Source of the DNA: Dama dama
Lineage: Eukaryota; Chordata; Mammalia; Artiodactyla; Cervidae
Direction of reading: 5' to 3'
Length of the DNA: 64,000 bases
Assembly (NCBI RefSeq): GCF_033118175.1
Contig: NC_083711.1
Span: 43,224,001-43,288,000, forward strand
Shown here piece after piece: positions 41,594 to 53,050 of the stretch. Position 1 is the stretch's first letter. Every line of letters begins with the position of its first letter. The translations under genes were made by a program, and so were the position numbers. The notes beneath the pieces are model-generated. The model was not told the DNA's origin. It saw nothing but the letters and a program-made list of their open reading frames with translations, and ran no database searches.

Positions 41594-43573
41594 TATTCAG
41601 TCAGTCAGTCAGTCAATTCAGTTGCTCAGTCGTGTCCGACTCTTTGAGACCCTATGGACTGCATCATGCACACCAGGCTTTCATGTCCATCACAAACTCC
41701 CGGAGTTTACTCAAGCTCATGTCCATTGAGTCAGTGATGGCATCCAACCGTCTTATCCTCTGTCGTCCCCTTCTCCTCCTGCCTTCAATCTTTCCCAGCA
41801 TCAGGGTCTTTTCAAATGAGTCAGTTCTTTGCATCATGTGGCCAAAGTATTGGAGTTTCAGATTCAACATCAGTCCTTCCAATGAACACCCAGGACTGAT
41901 CTCCTTTAGGATGGACTGGTTGGATCTCCTTGCAGTCCAAGGGACTCTCAAGAGTCTTCTCCAGCACCACAGTTCACAATCATCAATTCTTTGGTGCTCA
42001 GCTTTCTTTCTAGTTCAATTCTCACATCCATACATGACTACTAGAGAAACCATAGCCTTGACTAGATGGACTTTTGTTGGCAAAGTAATGTCTCTGCTTT
42101 TTAACATGCAGGATGGTCATAACTTTACTTCCATGGAGTAAGCATCTTTTAATTTCATGGCTACAATCACCATCTGCAGTGATTTTGGAGCCCCCCAAAA
42201 TAAAGTCTGTCACTGTATTCCATCTATTTGCCATGAAGTGATGGAACCAGATGCCATGATCTTAGTTTTCTGAACGTTGAGCTTTAGGCCAACTTTTTCA
42301 TGCTCTTTTTTCACTTTCATCAAGAGGTTCTTTAGTTCTTCACCTTCTGCCATAAGGGTGGTGTCATCTGCATATCTGAGGTTATTGATATTTCTCCAAA
42401 CAATCTTGATTCCAGCTTGTGCTTTATCCAACCCAGCGTTTCTCATGATGTACCCTGCATACAAGTTAAATAAGCAGGGTGACAGTATACAGCCTTGAGG
42501 TACTCCTTTCCCTATTTGGAACCAGTCTATTGTTTCATGTCCAGTTCTAACTTTGCTTCTTGACCTGCATACAGATTTCTCAAGAGGCAGGTCAGGTGGT
42601 TTGGTATTCCCATCTCTTGAAGAATTTTCCACAGTTTGTGGTGATCCCCACAGTCAAAGCTTTGGCATAGTCAAAAAGCAGAAATAGATGTTTTTCTGAA
42701 ACTCTTTGGCTTTTTTGATGATCCAGTGGATGTTGGCAATTTGATCTCTGGTTCCTCTGTCTTTTCTAAAACCAGCTTGAACATCTGGAAGCTCACAGTT
42801 CACATACAGTTGAATCCTGGCTTGGAGAATTCTGAGCATTATTTTACTAGCATGTGAGATGAGTGCAATTGTGTGGTAGTTTGAGCATTCTTTGGCATTG
42901 CCTTTCTTTGGGATTGGAATGAAGACTGACATTTTTCAGCCCTGTGGCCACTGCCAAGTTTTCCAAATTTGCTGGCATATTGAGTGCAGCACTTTCACAG
43001 TATCATCTTTTAGGATTTGAAATAGCTCAACTGGAATTCCATCACCTCCATTAGCTTTGTTTGTAGTGATGTTTCCTAAGGTCCACTTGACTTCACATTC
43101 CAGGATGTCTGGCTCTAGGTTAGTGATCATACCATCGTGATTATCTAGGTTGTGAAGATATTTTTTATATAGTTCTTCTGTGTATTCTTGCCACTTCTTC
43201 TTAATATCTTCTGCTTCTGTTAGGTTCATACCATTTCTGTCCTTTATTGAGCCCATCATTGCATGAAATGTTCCCATGTTTCTAATTTTCTTGAAGAGAT
43301 CTCTAGTCTTACCCATTCTATTGGTTTCCTCTATTTCTTTGCACTGGTCACTGAGGAAGACTTTCTCATCTCTCCTTGCTATTCTTTGGAACTCTGTACT
43401 CAAATGGGTATATCTTTCCTTTTCTCCTTTGCTTTTCACTTCTGTTCTTTTCTCAGCTATTTGTAAGGCCTCCTCAGACAGCCATTTTGCTTTTTTGCAT
43501 TGAGTTCTATTTGTATTGATCCTTGTACAGGAGACAGTTATCAAGATGATCCCCACGAAAAAAGGCTATTCAG
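41594..43573 (-). mobile_element. Long BovB copy nested in another BovB
   Basis: Antisense BovB with a (TCAG)n/CAATTCAG terminus at the left (41597-41624), extending about 2 kb toward the 5' end and stopping at 43566. It is flanked by tattcag at 41594-41600 and 43567-43573, a likely target-site duplication. The host on the right ('attcaggtatgatttaaat') is the continuation of the sense BovB that stops at 41370. Confidence 0.9.
42210..43556 (-). pseudogene. BovB reverse transcriptase remnant with few disabling changes
   Basis: BovB reverse transcriptase copies RNA into DNA at the insertion site. Three minus-strand blocks are visible. 42936-43556 (206 codons) ends at a stop where the next block, 42654-42932, continues in the same frame (beginning SVFIPIPKKGNAKECSNY), so one nonsense codon separates them. 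A frameshift near 42650 then leads to 42210-42632, with GVPQGCILSPCLFNLY (motif B) and NNLRYADDTTLM (YADD active site). The N-terminal endonuclease is missing. It is inactive, but it is the best preserved BovB coding region here. Confidence 0.9.
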
Positions 43574-43998
43574 GTATGATTTAAATCAAATCATCAATGT
43601 GTATACAGTGGATATGATGAATAGATTCAAGGGATCAGTTCAGACAGAGTGCCTGAAGAACCATGAATGTGGTTTCTAATATTGTACAGGAGGTGGTGGC
43701 AAAAACCATTCCAAAGAAAAAGAAAGATAAGACGGCAAATTGGTTGTCTTACGAATAGCTGAGAAAAGAAGAGCAATGAAAGGCAAAGGAGAAATCTAAA
43801 GGTATACTTAACTGAATGCAGAGTTCCAAAGAATAGGGAGGAAAGATAAGATAGCCTTCTTAAGTGAACAGTTTAAAGAAGAGGAAAACAATAGAATGGG
43901 AAAGACTACAGATCTATTCAAGAAAATTGGAGCTACGAAGGGAACATTTCATGAAAATGTGGGCACAATAAAGGAAAGAAACGGAAATATAGTCAATC
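43567..43998 (+). pseudogene. BovB sense segment, continuation
   Basis: Continues the sense BovB of 40345-41370: 'aggtatgatttaaatcaaat', 'agagttccaaagaatagg' and 'gaatgggaaagactacagat'. It ends near 43998, where an antisense BovB segment begins. No useful frame remains. Confidence 0.85.
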
Positions 43999-45400
43999 TT
44001 ATTTTGGTATTGATCATCTGGTGATATCCATGTGTAGAGTTGTCTCTTGTATTGTTGCTAGAGGGTGTTTGCTATGACCAGTGCATTCTTTTGGTAAAAC
44101 TCTGTTAACCTTTGCCCTGCTTCTTTTTGTACTCCAAGGCCAAACTTTGCTGTTACTTATGTATCTCTTGATTTCCTACTTTTGCATTCAGATCGCCTAT
44201 GATGAAAAGGAAATCTTTTTTGGGTGTTAGTTCTAAAAGGTCTTGTAGGTCTTCATAGAACCATTCAACTTCAGCTTCTTCAGCATTAATGTTTGGGGCA
44301 TAGTTTTGGATTACTATGATATTGAATGGTTTGCCTTGGAAACAGAGATCATTCTTTCATTTTTGAGACTGCACTCATGTACTGCATTTCAGACTCTTTA
44401 CAGCATAGGACTCTACTTTCACCACCAGACACATCCTCAGATAGGCATTGTTTCTGTTTTTGCTCAGCCTCCTCATTTCTTCTGGAGCTTATTTCTCTGC
44501 TCTTCTCCAGTAACATATTGGACATTTACCAATCTGGGGGGTTCATCTTTTAGTGTCATATCTTTTTCCCTTTTCGTACTCTTCATGGAGCTCTCAAGGC
44601 AATAATGCTAAAGTGGTTTGCCATGCCGTCCTCTGGTGGAACACGTTTTACCAGAACCCTTCACCACAACCTGTCTATACTGGCCCTACATGGCATGGCT
44701 CATAGTTTCATTGAGTTAGAGGCTTGATCCATGTGATCAATTTGTTTAGTTTTCTGTGATTGTGGTTTTCATTCTGTCTGCATCTGATGGATGAGAATAA
44801 GAGGCTTGTGTAGGCTTCCTGATGGAAGGGACAGACTATGGATCTAGTTTCGGTGGGCAAGGCCATGCTGAGTCTTTAACCCAATTTTTGGCTGATGGGT
44901 GGGGCAGTGTGGTAATGACACTAATGGCCACCTCTTTCAAAAGACTTATGCAAGGATGCTGGGCCTCTCAGGGCTATTGTAGTCAGTGCCCTTGACCATG
45001 TGGCAGGCCACTGTGGACCCACACCTCCACCAGCGGCCCCCAAGCACACACAGGCAAGTCTGGCTCAGTATCTTGTGGGGTCACTGCTCCTTTTTCCTGG
45101 GTCCTGTTGCACACAAGGGTTTGTCTGTGCCTCCGAGAGTCTCCATTTACCCAGTCCTGTGGAGGTTCTGTAATCAGATTCCCTGGGGATTCTCAGGCCC
45201 TTTGCTGGATCCCCAGGTTGGGAAGTAGGTTTTGGGACCTAAAACTTTTGCAGCAGTCTGAGAATTTCTTTGGTATATTGTTCTCCAGTTTGTGAGTCAC
45301 CTGCCCAGAGACTCTATAGTGGAGCTAATGATGATCTCCTTCAAGAGGACTTATGGTACCTGCTGCACCTTCCAGGACTGCTGCTGCCAGAGCCTCTGTC
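43999..45400 (-). mobile_element. BovB 5' and endonuclease segment, antisense, lacking a 3' end
   Basis: The stretch 43999-44640 is the complement of the BovB endonuclease region ('gtgatatccatgtgtagagt', 'tctagaggg'-type sequence, 'cattcaacttcagcttcttc'). The stretch 44640-44800 matches the BovB leader ('ggcatggctcatagtttcat'). The stretch 44800-45395 is GC-richer and continues in the same orientation, probably as an upstream leader, which is less certain. With no 3' end it cannot be an ordinary insertion. Confidence 0.75.
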
Positions 45401-46447
45401 TCTTAAAGAGATGGGAAAATTCTTAAAGAGATAGGAATACCAGACCTTACTTGTCTCCTTAGAAACCTGTGTGCATGTCAAGAAGTAACAGTTAGTACCA
45501 GACATGGAACAATGGACTGGTTCCAATTTGGGAAAGGAGTATGTTAAGCCTGTATATTGTCACCCTGCTTATAAAACTTATTTGCAGATTACATCATATA
45601 GAATGCAGGGCTGGATGAAGCACAAGCTAGAATCAAGATTGCCTGGATAAATATCAGTAACCTCAGATATGCAGATGACACCACCTTTATGGCAGAAAGT
45701 GAAGAGGAACTAAAGAGCCTCTTGATGAAAGTGAAAGAGTAGAATGAAAAAGCTGGCTTGTAACTCAACATTCAGAAAACTAAGATCATGGCATCTGGCC
45801 CCATTGCTTCATAGCAAATAGATGGGGAAACAATGGAAACAGTGACAGTCTTTATTTTCTTGGACTCCAAAATCACTGTGGATGGTGACTACAGTCATGA
45901 AATTAAAAGACACTTGCTCCTTGGAAGAAAAGAAATAACAAATCTAGGCAGTGTATTAAAAAGCAGAGACATCACTTTGTTGACAAAGGTCAATGTGTTC
46001 AAAGCTATAGTTTTTCCAGTAGTCATGTATGGATGTGAGAGTGGGGCAATAAAGAAGGCTGAGTGCCAAAGAACTGACTCCTTAGAACTATGGTACTGGA
46101 GAATATGCTTGAGAGTCCCTTGGACAGCAAGGATATCAATCCAGTCAATCTTAAAGGAAATCAACCCTGAATATTCATTTGAAGGACTGATGCTGAAGCT
46201 GAAGCTCCAATACTCGGGCCACTTCATGAGCCAACTCATTGGAAAAGACCCTGATGATGGAAAAGATTGAAGGTAGGAGGAGAAGGGGATGATAGAGAAT
46301 GAGATAGTTGAATGGCATCAGCGATGCAATGGGCATGAGTTTGAGCAAGCTATGGAAAATAGTGAAGGACAGAGAAACCTGGCATACTGCAGTACATGGG
46401 GTCGCAAGGAGTTGGACACCACTGAGCAACTGAACGGCAAAAACAAC
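45401..46447 (+). pseudogene. BovB sense 3' half
   Basis: Begins with a repeated 'tcttaaagagat(g/a)gga' (45401-45416 and 45421-45436). It then runs from the middle of the reverse transcriptase ('aacctcagatatgcagatga', encoding the YADD region) to the 3' end ('ggagttggacaccactgagc'). The 145-codon frame at 45833-46270 is C-terminal BovB sequence. It is followed directly by another BovB 3' end. Confidence 0.9.
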
Positions 46448-46790
46448 AGGCCTCTTGAGACTTCCTAGGACAACAGGGAGATCAAAGCAGTCAATCTTAA
46501 AGGAAATCATCCCCAAATATTCATTGGAAGGACTGATGCTGAAGCAGAAGCTCCAATACTTTGATCACCTGATGGAAAGAGCCAACCCATTGGAAGAAAC
46601 CCTGATACTGGGAAAGATTAAGGATAGTAGGAGAAGGTAGTGGCAGAGGATGAGATGGTTGAATGGCATTACTGACTTGATGGATATGAGTTTGAGCAAA
46701 CTCTGTGAGATAGTGAAGGGAAACCTGGTGTGCTGCAGTTCATGGGGCTGCAGAGTCGAACAGGACATAGTGACCGAAGAAAACAACATC
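46448..46790 (+). mobile_element. Second BovB 3' end in tandem
   Basis: Starts at 'ggcctcttgagacttcctag' and repeats the last 340 bases of BovB already present at about 46105-46447, including 'tcattggaaggactgatgct' and 'gagtttgagcaaactctg'. The two units are in the same orientation with no spacer. Confidence 0.9.
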
Positions 46791-47985
46791 CGCATCTGCC
46801 TCAATATGCTGTAAGTTCCTTGTGGGAGTTGGCAGCAATACTCATTTCTAGCAATGCTAACTTCAGTCAATAATACAGTGCTTATCATTTGGCTGGCATG
46901 TTACAAACATTTTTTCTGAGTACCCTAAAAATTAATATAACATTGAATCTCTAGATCAAAACTGAAGGAGTTTAATGGTCAAGAGTGCTGTAATTCTTTT
47001 CCTGCATTATTTTATTTAGACCATCATGTTTTTGGCTTTGCATAAGGCTTATGATCTTGCTGATGACAAGGCTCAGTTGGAGATAAATGGCTATAGACAG
47101 GAACTGATGCTGTTCCATTTTGGCACAAACAAAAATTGTAACTTGAAGTTAATATGTGATAAGGTTTAAGAGTTAGTTAATAGGTCTAATTAGAATAAAG
47201 GGGCTTTGAAAGTATTCATAAACCATTGATATGACATTCATTTTACTTCTTTTCTAATTATCTACAATAGATTGTGGCACAAAACTGAAGATACAAGTAA
47301 GCAATTCTTTATTATTCAAAAGTTCAAATCATTTCGTCTGCATTTAAAAAAATAGTGTTACTATGAAAATATTCTTTGTCAATGCCAGGAAACTCAACTC
47401 TATTGTTCTCTTTTTATTTAACCACCTGTCTTGTTTTACATTTTTAAATTATTCAGACTAGAAAACAGAAGGTGTTATTTGTTAAATAGCATCCACCTGA
47501 TGATTCTGATTTCCTTCAGTCTTAAAGTGTCACCCAAGATGGTGTCACCATAACGTATTTAGATGTTGTCACCACATCCTTCCAAAGCATATATCAAATA
47601 CTATACATGTTCGTTTTCTAGTCTTACTCTTTATCTTGTTCCTTTTTATCAATTTCCTGTCAAGTTTCCATGGGAACTCTAAAGGAAAAAAAAGTAATGA
47701 TAAATTTTCTAGGTGTACCCATTTACTAATATTTTCACTGTGGGGTTTAATGCTGAGAGTTTTTACCTTATCACAGATATGGATGTACATTCCTTAACAG
47801 GAATAAGATGACATGTTTCATATGAGATTTTAATTTTTTTCCCTTTCTTATGCAACTGAATTATTTGACCTAGCTTTTATGTGAAACTATTTGACTGTAA
47901 CCATTTAAACTGTTATGAAATGTGATATATACCTTCACTGATCTCAGTAGTTTTCATTGTTTGCTTCTATTCGTTACTCTAACAT
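46791..47985. other. Unassigned AT-rich sequence
   Basis: No recognised gene or repeat. The minus-strand frame at 47569-47790 has no motif. Confidence 0.4.
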
Positions 47986-47988
47986 TAG

Positions 47989-48189
47989 GAAAGTGTTAGT
48001 CACTCAATCGGGTCTGACGCTTTGTGACCACATGGACTGTAGCCCGCCAGGCTCCTCTCTCCATGGAATTCTCCAGGCAAGAATATTGAAGTGGGTTGCC
48101 ATTTCCTTCTCCAAGGGATCTTCCCAACCCAGGGACCGAACTTGGGTCTCCTGCCTTGCATACAAATTCTTTACTGTCTGAGCCACTAA
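47989..48189 (-). mobile_element. Bov-tA SINE (antisense)
   Basis: Hallmarks are 'gaaagtgttagtcactcaat', 'atggaattctccaggcaaga' and 'ttactgtctgagccacta'. No clear target-site duplication. Confidence 0.94.
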
Positions 48190-48741
48190 AAGCAAAAGTA
48201 ACAAATAAGGAAAATCTTGGGAATTTTCTTATGACAAAGTAGTAGTGGTGTGACAGTTATAAGCACAAGAGATTAGTTTTAGAAAAACTTATCTCTCTAA
48301 CACTGTTCTTCTAATATTGCAAATATCCATATCTACAAAGCAAAACTCATTAGAAGTCAAAACAGAAAATGAGATGGCATTAACGAGTCTGTGAAATGAT
48401 GCTTCTTTTTAAACTACTTTGTTGCTTCTGTTTTCTCCTCTACTAACCTTCCAAAGGGAAAGATCGGTTGTTATCCATAAATGAAAAGCATGTAAAATTA
48501 TATTTCACAAGTCTAACTTCCCATGAAAAAGCAAAAACAAGCAAACAAACAAACAAACAAAAAAACCCAAAAAGTAATGACAAAGGCAGATCAAAACTAT
48601 CCTCATTTAATGAAGTATCTAAGAGAAAAAAAAAATGTAGGTTAAATAATAAAGGCAGATCACCTATTTTTCCACATTTTTACTTGTATGAAGAGTCTAT
48701 TTTTGACAATTAAAAATTAAAAAAATAATATTTGTCAGTTG
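48190..48741. other. Unassigned sequence with (CAAA)n
   Basis: A (CAAA)n tract lies at about 48538-48562. No gene is recognised; the 81-codon frame at 48468-48713 runs through the A-rich repeat. Confidence 0.4.
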
Positions 48742-48795
48742 GAGCTTTCCTGGTGGCTCAATGGTAAAAATCTGCCTACATTACAGGAGATCCTT
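48742..48795 (+). mobile_element. Bov-tA head fragment
   Basis: Only the tRNA-like head is present ('gctttcctggtggctcaatg' and 'aaatctgcctacattacagg'). It breaks off into a TTTTGTTT/AAACAAAA-rich stretch at 48796-48870 with hairpin potential. Confidence 0.8.
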
Positions 48796-48870
48796 ATTTT
48801 GTTTCATAAAACAAAATATTTGTTTTATATTTTGTTCCAAAACAAAAGATATTTGTTTCAAATATCTTAT

Positions 48871-49071
48871 TAAAATTACCTGAAGCAGAATTCATTTGAA
48901 TCTTCAGTTAAACAACAGCAGAGCCCACTTGCTTTCCAATCAAGCCCCAGTCATTTTCTAGTTGAAATATCAAAGATTTTACCTGAGTCTGCCACCACCA
49001 ACTGGAACACAACAGAGACAATGGAGGTTAATGAGCTCCTCTGTGGAGAAGGAGGGTTTAAATCCAGTTAA
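48871..49071. other. Unassigned spacer
   Basis: No recognised feature. The frame at 48962-49384 runs through the following SINE and BovB and is not a gene. Confidence 0.35.
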
Positions 49072-49207
49072 GGGCTTCCCTTGTGGCTCAGCTGGTAAAG
49101 AATTCGCTTGCAATGTGGGAGACTGGGGTTCGATCCCTGGGTTGGGAAGATCCCCTGGAGAAGGGAAAGGCTACCCACTCCAGTATTCTGGCTTGGAGAA
49201 TTCCATC
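49072..49207 (+). mobile_element. Bov-tA SINE joined to a BovB fragment
   Basis: The head 'gggcttcccttgtggctcag' and B box 'gggttcgatccc' are intact. The body stops at 'ggcttggagaattccat', where antisense BovB begins without a spacer. Confidence 0.92.
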
Positions 49208-49563
49208 ACTACTTCCACCTTTTCCCATTCTATTTGCCATGTAGTAATAGAGCCAGATGCCACAATCTTAATTTTTTTAATATTTAGTTTTCTCTCCTTT
49301 CCACCCTCCTCTTCACCCTCATCAAGAGGCTCTTTAGTTCCTCTTTGCTTTCTGTTGTTAGAGTGGAATCATCCACATATCTGAGGTTGTTGATATTTCT
49401 CCTATCTATCTTGATTCCTGCTTGTAACTCATCCGGTCCCACCTTTCTCATGATGTGCTCAGCATATAGGTTAAATAAACAGGGTGACAACAGACAGCCC
49501 TGTCAGTGCTCCTTTCTGGATCCTGAATCAATCAGTTGTTCCATACATGGTTCTAACTCTTTG
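49208..49563 (-). mobile_element. Internal BovB fragment
   Basis: The complement of the BovB reverse transcriptase end, without the 3' UTR. The minus-strand frame at 49284-49490 contains NNLRYVDDSTL, with YVDD in place of YADD. Both ends are internal to BovB, so it is a rearranged remnant rather than a simple insertion. Confidence 0.85.
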
Positions 49564-50920
49564 AACAATAACTAATTAGAACCCAGTTAGAGTTTAGGAG
49601 AGTTTAAAAATCAAGAACAACATTTATGCTGGTGATATGGATAATATTTGTAATTATTAACTAAACAGGAAATTACTAGATATTGGGCCAGGGAGACCAG
49701 AGTGTAAAAAGAGAAGGATCTGAGACTACCATGCTGGAGAATATCACTGTTTAAGAAACATACAAAAAGATTTCAAAGGCAACATGAAAAGGCATGAATC
49801 AGATATGTAGAGGAAAACAATAAATTTTAGGAAAAGATCATTTTTAACAATAAATAATAATATTGCATTCTAGGTAACAGTTTGATATATGTTGACATAG
49901 AGGAGGTCAAATGACAAAAAGAACACAAGCATATATTTAAAAAAAGAATTAATGAATTATAAGAATGTTTGCACGCTTACACTTATGATTTTTCTAGAAT
50001 CATTCCTAATTTATTAGAGCAAATCAAAGTTAAATCGCAAGTGTTTTCTTGTCTACACCACTTTTGTATGCATAGGTGTATAAAATGTGCTTGTGAATGC
50101 ATTAAATTATTTTTAATAATCAATTTGTACAGAAGTCTGATTCTATTATAATTATGCTATGGTAGTAATAGCAAAGTGTGTTTATAAAATATTAAAATGG
50201 CTCCCAGGGACTTATACTATATTCATTAATTTTTTAAACTTATAATTACGAGGAAGTTTATACATCTGTAAAGTACACAGAATAGCATAACAAATGTGCA
50301 TGAACTCATCATAAACTGTCAACAATTATTAAGTCATGTTATCTGCAATATTTTATAATATACATTTATAATAAGAATTCTATTTAAGAAAATGAGCTAC
50401 CACATTATTATGGTTCCTAAAAGAATGAGATTTTTAAAACAATTCAATACTAATAGGATATGTGACATGAAATCTCAGATATCTCAACATTTTTGACCTA
50501 TGGTTCAATTTAATATCTTCAAATAGTTAGTGTTCAAACTTAAATGTTTCATTGGTGTGTGCATGTGTGGTTTTATTCAGTATGTATGTTTATTTCTTAA
50601 TGGCTTAGAATTGTTTTAATCAGGATCTCATAAACTTTAAGTGTTGCAATTGATTAATATATCTCTAAAATTTATTTTATTCTATAGAGCTCTCCTTGAT
50701 AACTTTTGTTGCCCTTGAACATTTTGTTGAAGAACTTGGATGATGTTTTTCATAGGGTCCTTACAATCTGAAAAAGTTTAATGACATCTTCATGCTTTCA
50801 TTTAATTCAATCTTGTATCTCCATATTTCATATATATTTTATGTTTTCATAAATATTTTGTATAAAAATTTATTTCATATTTTTTCTAATGGATTTTTTT
50901 CAGTGTTTGTTTAAGAATAA
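49564..50920. other. Unassigned AT-rich sequence
   Basis: No recognised repeat or gene over 1.35 kb. Confidence 0.4.
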
Positions 50921-50924
50921 CTCT

Positions 50925-50992
50925 GCATGTGTGTGTGTGTTTGTGTTCAGTCATGTGCAACTCTTTGCAACCCTATGGCCTGTAGCCCAACA
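50925..50992 (-). mobile_element. Bov-tA 3' fragment with TG tail
   Basis: A TG run (50929-50946) is followed by 'gttcagtcatgtgcaactct' and 'atggcctgtagccca', then the element breaks off. It is a short antisense stub. Confidence 0.8.
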
Positions 50993-51054
50993 ATTCTAGG
51001 TGGTGGTCATTAATTAGGAGCTACATAGTAATTGATTGGGTCTCTTTTTGAGAT

Positions 51055-51394
51055 AGTTGGCACTCTCCATCCTCAGGTTCTACATGTGTGGACTCAATGA
51101 AACATACATGGAAAATATTTGAAAAACAATTCCAGAAAGTCCCAAAAAAGGAAAACTTGAATTTACTGTGCACAAGCAACAATTTCCATAGCATTTACAC
51201 TATATTTACAACTATTTACATAGCATTTACATTGTAATGAGTAATCTTGAAATTATTTTAAATGTATATGAGGATGTGTGTAAGCTATATGCAAATACTA
51301 CACCATTTTATACAAGGGACCTGAACATTCATGGTTTTTGGTATCTGCAAGGGTCCTAGAACCAATCCCCCTTGGATACCAAGGGACAATTATA
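51055..51394 (+). mobile_element. Tigger/MER2-like DNA transposon fossil
   Basis: The left end 'gttggcactctccatcctca' and right end 'ggataccaagggacaatta' form degenerate terminal inverted repeats. Inside are 'gaaaaacaattccagaaagt', 'catagcatttacattgtaat' and 'accaatcccccttggatacc'. The length of about 340 bases fits a non-autonomous pogo/Tigger element. No transposase is encoded. Orientation is by consensus memory. Confidence 0.75.
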
Positions 51395-51609
51395 TTAACA
51401 GACACCGATATCATTACATCTTTTCTTACATTAAGTATTACAGAATGATCACATTGTTACTTTATATCTCCTCCTTATTGAAAAATTAGAATAGCTCTAT
51501 AAAAAGAAACTTTTTCTTACCAATAATTTGGTTACTCTAAAGCACAAATTATAGAGGGAGCAGCAGGATAAATAATGGATCTTCCAATGTACTTTCAGGT
51601 CTTTATAAT
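51395..51609. other. Unassigned spacer
   Basis: No recognised feature. Confidence 0.4.
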
Positions 51610-53050
51610 CAACTTTTTCTTTAAACAGTTTCAGATTTACAGAAAATTTGTGAAAATAGTACAGAGATTTCCCTTAATTGAGCCCAAACACAATTTTGCT
51701 TTTTATTGATTTCAAACTTTAGCATATTAGTTATAATTGATAAACCAATACTGATACATTCTTATTAACTAAATTGTTTACTTTGTTACTCAGATTTCCT
51801 TACTTTTTACTCAGTATCCTTTCTGTTTCAGAATCCTATCCAGGATACCACATCAAATTTAATCACCATGTCTTTAGGTTAGACTTGCTTGTGACAATTT
51901 CTTGGAAGGTGCTTATGTTATTGATTACCTTGACAGTTTTGAAGTGTACTGATCAAGTATTTTCTAGAAAACTTGTCATGGTTACACTGGGCTTATGGGC
52001 TTTTGAAAGATAGACCACAGACGTAGAATACCTTTTTATCACATCATATCAATGGCACATGCTTTCAACATGACTTATCACTGTTGATGTTGACATTGAT
52101 CACCTTGCTGTGGTAGTATTTGTCAAGATGTTCTATTTATTTCCCCTTTACAGTACTCTGAGAAATAAATGACACTATTCAGTCCATACTTGGAGTGTGG
52201 AGTCATACTCCACATCCTTGAGGGTTGAATATTTGCAGAAGTTATTTGGAATTTTTTGGCAAAAGTTTTATCTCTTCTCCCAAATTATTTACTTATTTAT
52301 TTATTCAATCACTTCTTTAAATCAGCATGGATTCATTGATATTTATTATTTGGATTATGATTCAGTACGCAAATTATTTCAGCTTTGACTTTTGAGGACT
52401 CTTACTTTGCTCCTATGTCCCTTTAATATGCTCCATCAAAGGAAGTTTTTGCACTTCTCTCCTTTTTGGCATTCTAAGATGTTGAGGCTCATTTTATATT
52501 TGTCCTGCCCTAGTTCTCAAATCTGTCATTTGTCTGAGGAGCCTGGGATTCTTTTATTAAAAAGTGGTAATAGTAATAAAGTTCTGCATACTAGATATGT
52601 TCATTGTTTATACTTCCCTAATTCTCTGTATCTGTGTTAACCTAAATAAGAGTTCATATGGCTGTCTCTAACTCTAATCCATTGCCACATGGTTCATTCT
52701 TACCTCCTCCGCTACTCTTGTAAACTTCCAGTCTAGTAATGAGAACTTGGTTCTCAACATCTGCCACACATTTACTTAATTATGTGATTCTCATACTTAT
52801 GCATAGTAGTATCAGAATTGTTAGTCTAAACTCACTTTAGCAATTAGATCATAGTACTTATATACAGTCTTTACTCTTATTTTTTCAGACACTATTTATT
52901 TCTAAAATAACTTGGATCAACACCTTTCTCCCCACCTGCCACTGTTAGTGATTGTTTCATTTGTTTATAACAAAGGTAGATCGCAGCATTACAGTCTATA
53001 TTCCATCTAAAGTTAGATATTCCCCTAACTCTTACTTCTGTTGACACTGT
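51610..53050 (-). mobile_element. Ancient L1M 3' region, long antisense copy
   Basis: An ordered series of old L1 hallmarks appears on the plus strand: 'aaaccaatactgatacattc', 'ccaggataccacatcaaatt', 'accttgacagttttgaagtg', 'caacatgacttatcactgtt', 'ctcctatgtccctttaatat' and 'ctaatccattgccacatggt'. It is continuous for about 1.4 kb and is met at its right by a sense L1. It shares its first part with 718-905. Confidence 0.75.

Noticed and set aside
40345..46790. A CRISPR-like or tandem gene array because of recurring blocks
   Set aside because: The recurring blocks are BovB segments in different orientations and of different lengths.
48962..49384. 140-codon frame
   Set aside because: It spans unassigned DNA, a SINE and an antisense BovB, so it is an accidental fusion.
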